DNA of 7,621 bases from Spirochaetae bacterium HGW-Spirochaetae-7. GTDB lineage: Bacteria > Spirochaetota > Spirochaetia > Treponematales > UBA12059. The position numbers were made by a program, and so were the translations under genes. The notes beneath the pieces are model-generated. The model saw nothing but the letters and a program-made list of their open reading frames with translations, searched no databases and had not been told where the DNA came from. The stretch lies in assembly GCA_002839245.1 (NCBI GenBank), contig PGXR01000148.1, positions 1 to 7,621 of the forward strand, written 5' to 3'. Position 1 is the stretch's first letter. Each line of letters begins with the position of its first letter. This document shows positions 5,527 to 7,621 of this stretch, one piece after another.

Positions 5527-7262
5527 GCAGCCTGAACCGTGGAACGAGCGAAGCCTGGGTATTCGCCCAGGTAGACGATTTCTGGCTCCGCTACCGGCCG
5601 CTTTCACCATGGGGCAAGGACGAGGGCGAGGCCAGGACGGTGCTGACCCAGCGGTCCGCGATCGAGGCACGCTACGACGACATCGACGCGGCCCTGCTCT
5701 GGCTCCGGGGAAACGTCGACCGGCCCGAGAAGCTCGACCTGGTCTCGTACCACCTGAAACGGATGCCCAGGCTGCCCCAGGGGGAGCGGGACGGCTACGA
5801 GCTCCTCGAGCTGTTCCAGGTAAAGAAATTCATCGCCAATTACCGGGGACTCGCGACCGCACTAGGCGAGAATTGCGCATCGGCTTTCGGCTTCGTACCG
5901 TTGGCCTCGGACATTGCGGCGCGGAGACTCGCTGTCGAACTGGACCGGGGAGGGTCCGACCCGGAGACGTTCCACCTGGCCGACTGCTACGACGATGGCC
6001 TCTCCGCCGTCAGGGCCGGCATCGCGACGGCAGACAGGGCCATTGCCCTCGAGCGCGCAAGAGCGGAAGCGGAAGCGAGGCTGGCCTTCGGCGTGTCATT
6101 CGACGGGAGGGAGTTCATCGTCGTGCCCGCCGCCGCGGCCCGCGCGATGATCGCCTCCAAAGGAGGCGCCGCCTCCTCCGGAGGCGCTCCGCAAACGGAC
6201 GGGATTGGATGCGGGGAAACCGGCCCGCGATTCGCTGTGGAACCCTACGACGACGCTCGCTTCATGGTACGACTCATGCCTTCGGCTACAGCAATCGACG
6301 CGATGGCCGACCGGGAGCGCGGCCTCGAAGGCGAGCGCGAGGCGGAGGCCAGGGTCCTTGTCCGGCTTTCGGCGCTTGTCCGTGGCGCGATGCCATGGCT
6401 GTCGGCTGCGGTCAAGGCCGTTGCCCGCTGGGACAGGGCCAGGGCCGGAGCCGTGCTCGCGCTCGAGCTGGGAATGTGCCGGCCTCGCCTGGGCGCAAGC
6501 GTCACGAAGCTTCGCGAAGCCAGCTTCATCCCGTGCGCCGACGAATGCGGGCGCCTTGGCTTGTCGTATACTCCCTTGACTGCCGAATTCGGCGGCGGCG
6601 CGACAGTGCTCTTCGGCTCCAACATGGGGGGCAAGACGGTCGTCCTCAAGACGGTCCTGTTTTTCCAGTTGCTGGCACAGGCGGGGATGTTCGTGCCCGC
6701 GCGCCTGTTCGAGACGCGCGTCTACGGCCGCGTCGAATACGTGGGCGAACTCGGGAGCGAGCGGCACGCGGGACTCTCGGGTTTCGGGCTGGAGGTATGG
6801 CGCCTCGAAAAGGTGAGGGCGTCAGGCGGCACGTCCGGAGGAACCATGGTCGCTTTCGACGAGCTGGCACGGACGACCGGCTCGCACGAGGCGGAAGCGC
6901 TGTTGTCCGCCGTGGTCGAAGCCTACGCTTCGGGGCAGGGCGACCGCGCGTTCTTCGCGACGCATTTCAGGGGCGTCGCCCGCATGCCTGGCGTCGAATA
7001 CCGCAGGATGAAGGGCCTGGACCGGGAAGCGGCACGCGCCTCGTTGCTGACTTTCCCGCCGGCGGGCATCGCGGCGACCGGCGGCGGCGAGGGATCCCTG
7101 CCTGCGAGACTGGCGGGCATCAACATGAACATGAGGTACGAGGTCGTCGACGACGACGGTTCCGGCTCAGAGAGTGACGCGCTGGCGATAGCAGCGTTCC
7201 TGGGCCTCGACCGGCGAATAGTCGAACGCGCCAGAGCGTACCTGGAAAAGGAAGGACGATGA
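5523..7262 (+). CDS. kamC: Lysine 5,6-aminomutase reactivase ATPase KamC (MutS-like)
   Basis: The C-terminal third is a MutS-type ABC ATPase: Walker A GSNMGGKT (365-372; MutS has GPNMGGKS), a signature-like GLSGFGLEV (417-425), Walker B with Asp446-Glu447 in VAFDEL, and the histidine switch FATHF (478-482, His481). The remaining 360 residues are mostly helical with a charged stretch around 170-190. They show no MutS mismatch-recognition motif (no Phe-x-Glu domain I). At 579 residues it is much shorter than MutS (about 850). Such proteins sit beside kamD/kamE and oraS/oraE and are thought to use ATP to remodel the B12 mutase. The start is GTG at 5523 overlapping the kamB stop (GTGA), with GGAG six bases upstream; its own stop overlaps the kamD start (ATGA). 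A glycine/serine-rich loop (residues 213-221) is encoded by a tandem palindrome. Automated tools may mislabel it as a DNA mismatch repair protein. Confidence 0.88.
   Translation: MSSLNRGTSEAWVFAQVDDFWLRYRPLSPWGKDEGEARTVLTQRSAIEARYDDIDAALLWLRGNVDRPEKLDLVSYHLKRMPRLPQGERDGYELLELFQVKKFIANYRGLATALGENCASAFGFVPLASDIAARRLAVELDRGGSDPETFHLADCYDDGLSAVRAGIATADRAIALERARAEAEARLAFGVSFDGREFIVVPAAAARAMIASKGGAASSGGAPQTDGIGCGETGPRFAVEPYDDARFMVRLMPSATAIDAMADRERGLEGEREAEARVLVRLSALVRGAMPWLSAAVKAVARWDRARAGAVLALELGMCRPRLGASVTKLREASFIPCADECGRLGLSYTPLTAEFGGGATVLFGSNMGGKTVVLKTVLFFQLLAQAGMFVPARLFETRVYGRVEYVGELGSERHAGLSGFGLEVWRLEKVRASGGTSGGTMVAFDELARTTGSHEAEALLSAVVEAYASGQGDRAFFATHFRGVARMPGVEYRRMKGLDREAARASLLTFPPAGIAATGGGEGSLPARLAGINMNMRYEVVDDDGSGSESDALAIAAFLGLDRRIVERARAYLEKEGR
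6152..6186 (+). repeat. Tandem palindromes inside kamC
   Basis: CGCCTCCAAAGGAGGCG (6152-6168) and CGCCTCCTCCGGAGGCG (6170-6186) are two copies of the same 7-base inverted repeat with different 3-base centres, one base apart. They encode the low-complexity stretch ASKGGAASSGG, residues 211-221 of KamC, likely a surface loop. The structure looks like a small mobile palindrome (REP-like) fixed in frame at a tolerant site. Confidence 0.6.
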
Positions 7263-7621
7263 AAAGCAAGCTGAATCTAAGCGCCGACCGCGTGGCGTAC
7301 GCCCGGTCGCTGGCCGAGCGCATCACGATGCCGGTGCAGGATTTCATAGAAGGCCACAGCTCGGTCACGGTCGAGCGGGCGACGCTGCGACTGGCCGGAG
7401 CAGACGGCGCCAACGCGGACGGCGTGCCGGTGCCCAACCTCGTCGTCGACTGCATGCGCGCCGCCGATCCTTCATCGCTCGAGGATGGCGCGACGATGCG
7501 TTATGTCAACGCCCTTCTCAAGTCCGGTGGCTCGGTGCAGGCGCTGAACGACAGGATTGCCGCCGGCTTTGACGTGATGAGCCTGCCGCTCGGTGACCGC
7601 AAGTCAATCGAGGCAAAGGCC
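7259..7621 (+). CDS. kamD: Lysine 5,6-aminomutase alpha subunit, N-terminal part
   Basis: KamD with the B12-binding KamE forms the adenosylcobalamin- and PLP-dependent mutase that converts L-beta-lysine to 3,5-diaminohexanoate (and D-lysine to 2,5-diaminohexanoate). The 121 codons in the window align well with the clostridial alpha subunit. MKSKLNLSADRVAYAR matches the start, followed by DFIEGHSSVTVERATLRLAG (28-47) and VPVPNLVVD (55-63). The catalytic PLP/B12-facing barrel lies beyond the window; the full protein is usually about 510-520 residues. The ATG overlaps the kamC stop as ATGA, with AAGGAAGG three bases upstream. kamE, and probably kal, are expected just downstream. Confidence 0.93.
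   Translation, partial: MKSKLNLSADRVAYARSLAERITMPVQDFIEGHSSVTVERATLRLAGADGANADGVPVPNLVVDCMRAADPSSLEDGATMRYVNALLKSGGSVQALNDRIAAGFDVMSLPLGDRKSIEAKA

Noticed and set aside
5447..7177. A 576-residue plus-strand frame overlapping kamC
   Set aside because: It is extremely rich in Arg, Gly and Pro with no domain. The overlapping kamC frame carries Walker A, Walker B and switch residues.
5523..7262. KamC as a DNA mismatch repair MutS protein
   Set aside because: Only the ATPase part matches. The mismatch-binding domain is missing, the length is too short, and the gene lies inside the kam operon with 4-base overlaps.

Overview
The window holds most of a lysine-fermentation operon, the anaerobic pathway from L-lysine to acetate and butyrate. 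The plus strand carries, in order, kdd (3,5-diaminohexanoate dehydrogenase), kce (3-keto-5-aminohexanoate cleavage enzyme), kamA (lysine 2,3-aminomutase), a truncated GxxExxY-family gene, kamB and kamC (proposed reactivase of the B12 mutase), and the start of kamD (lysine 5,6-aminomutase alpha subunit), which runs off the right edge. kamE and the ammonia lyase gene kal are expected beyond that edge. The 5' end of an MFS transporter gene points the other way at the left edge.

The source is probably an anaerobic, amino-acid-fermenting bacterium. The DNA is GC-rich, Shine-Dalgarno sites are strong (GGAGG type), and genes are tightly packed. The proteins resemble the Kam/Kdd/Kce sets known from fusobacteria, clostridia and other anaerobes. 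A GC-rich spirochaete or a related gut or digester anaerobe would fit, but the phylum cannot be fixed from the sequence alone.

Layout. Positions 1-340 (minus) encode the N-terminus of the transporter. Positions 341-529 form a divergent regulatory region with a good plus-strand sigma70-like promoter, a weaker minus-strand one, and a small inverted repeat. kdd follows at 530-1570. A 453-base gap (1571-2023) has no convincing protein gene but contains a dense series of hairpins, one with a GAAA tetraloop, and a nested helix just before the kce ribosome binding site. It is the best candidate here for something undescribed. kce is at 2024-2851 and kamA at 2943-4238. Between kamA and kamB lies a lower-GC insertion carrying the decaying GxxExxY gene. 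kamB, kamC and kamD then overlap by 4 bases each (GTGA and ATGA) and are probably translationally coupled.

How the genes work together. KamA (radical SAM, PLP, Fe-S) turns L-lysine into L-beta-lysine. KamD with KamE (B12, PLP) moves the terminal amino group to give 3,5-diaminohexanoate. Kdd oxidatively deaminates this to 5-amino-3-oxohexanoate, and Kce uses acetyl-CoA to cleave that into acetoacetate and 3-aminobutyryl-CoA. KamB (P-loop protein) and KamC (MutS-type ATPase without the DNA-recognition domains) are best read as the repair or reactivation machine for the B12 mutase, not as DNA repair proteins.
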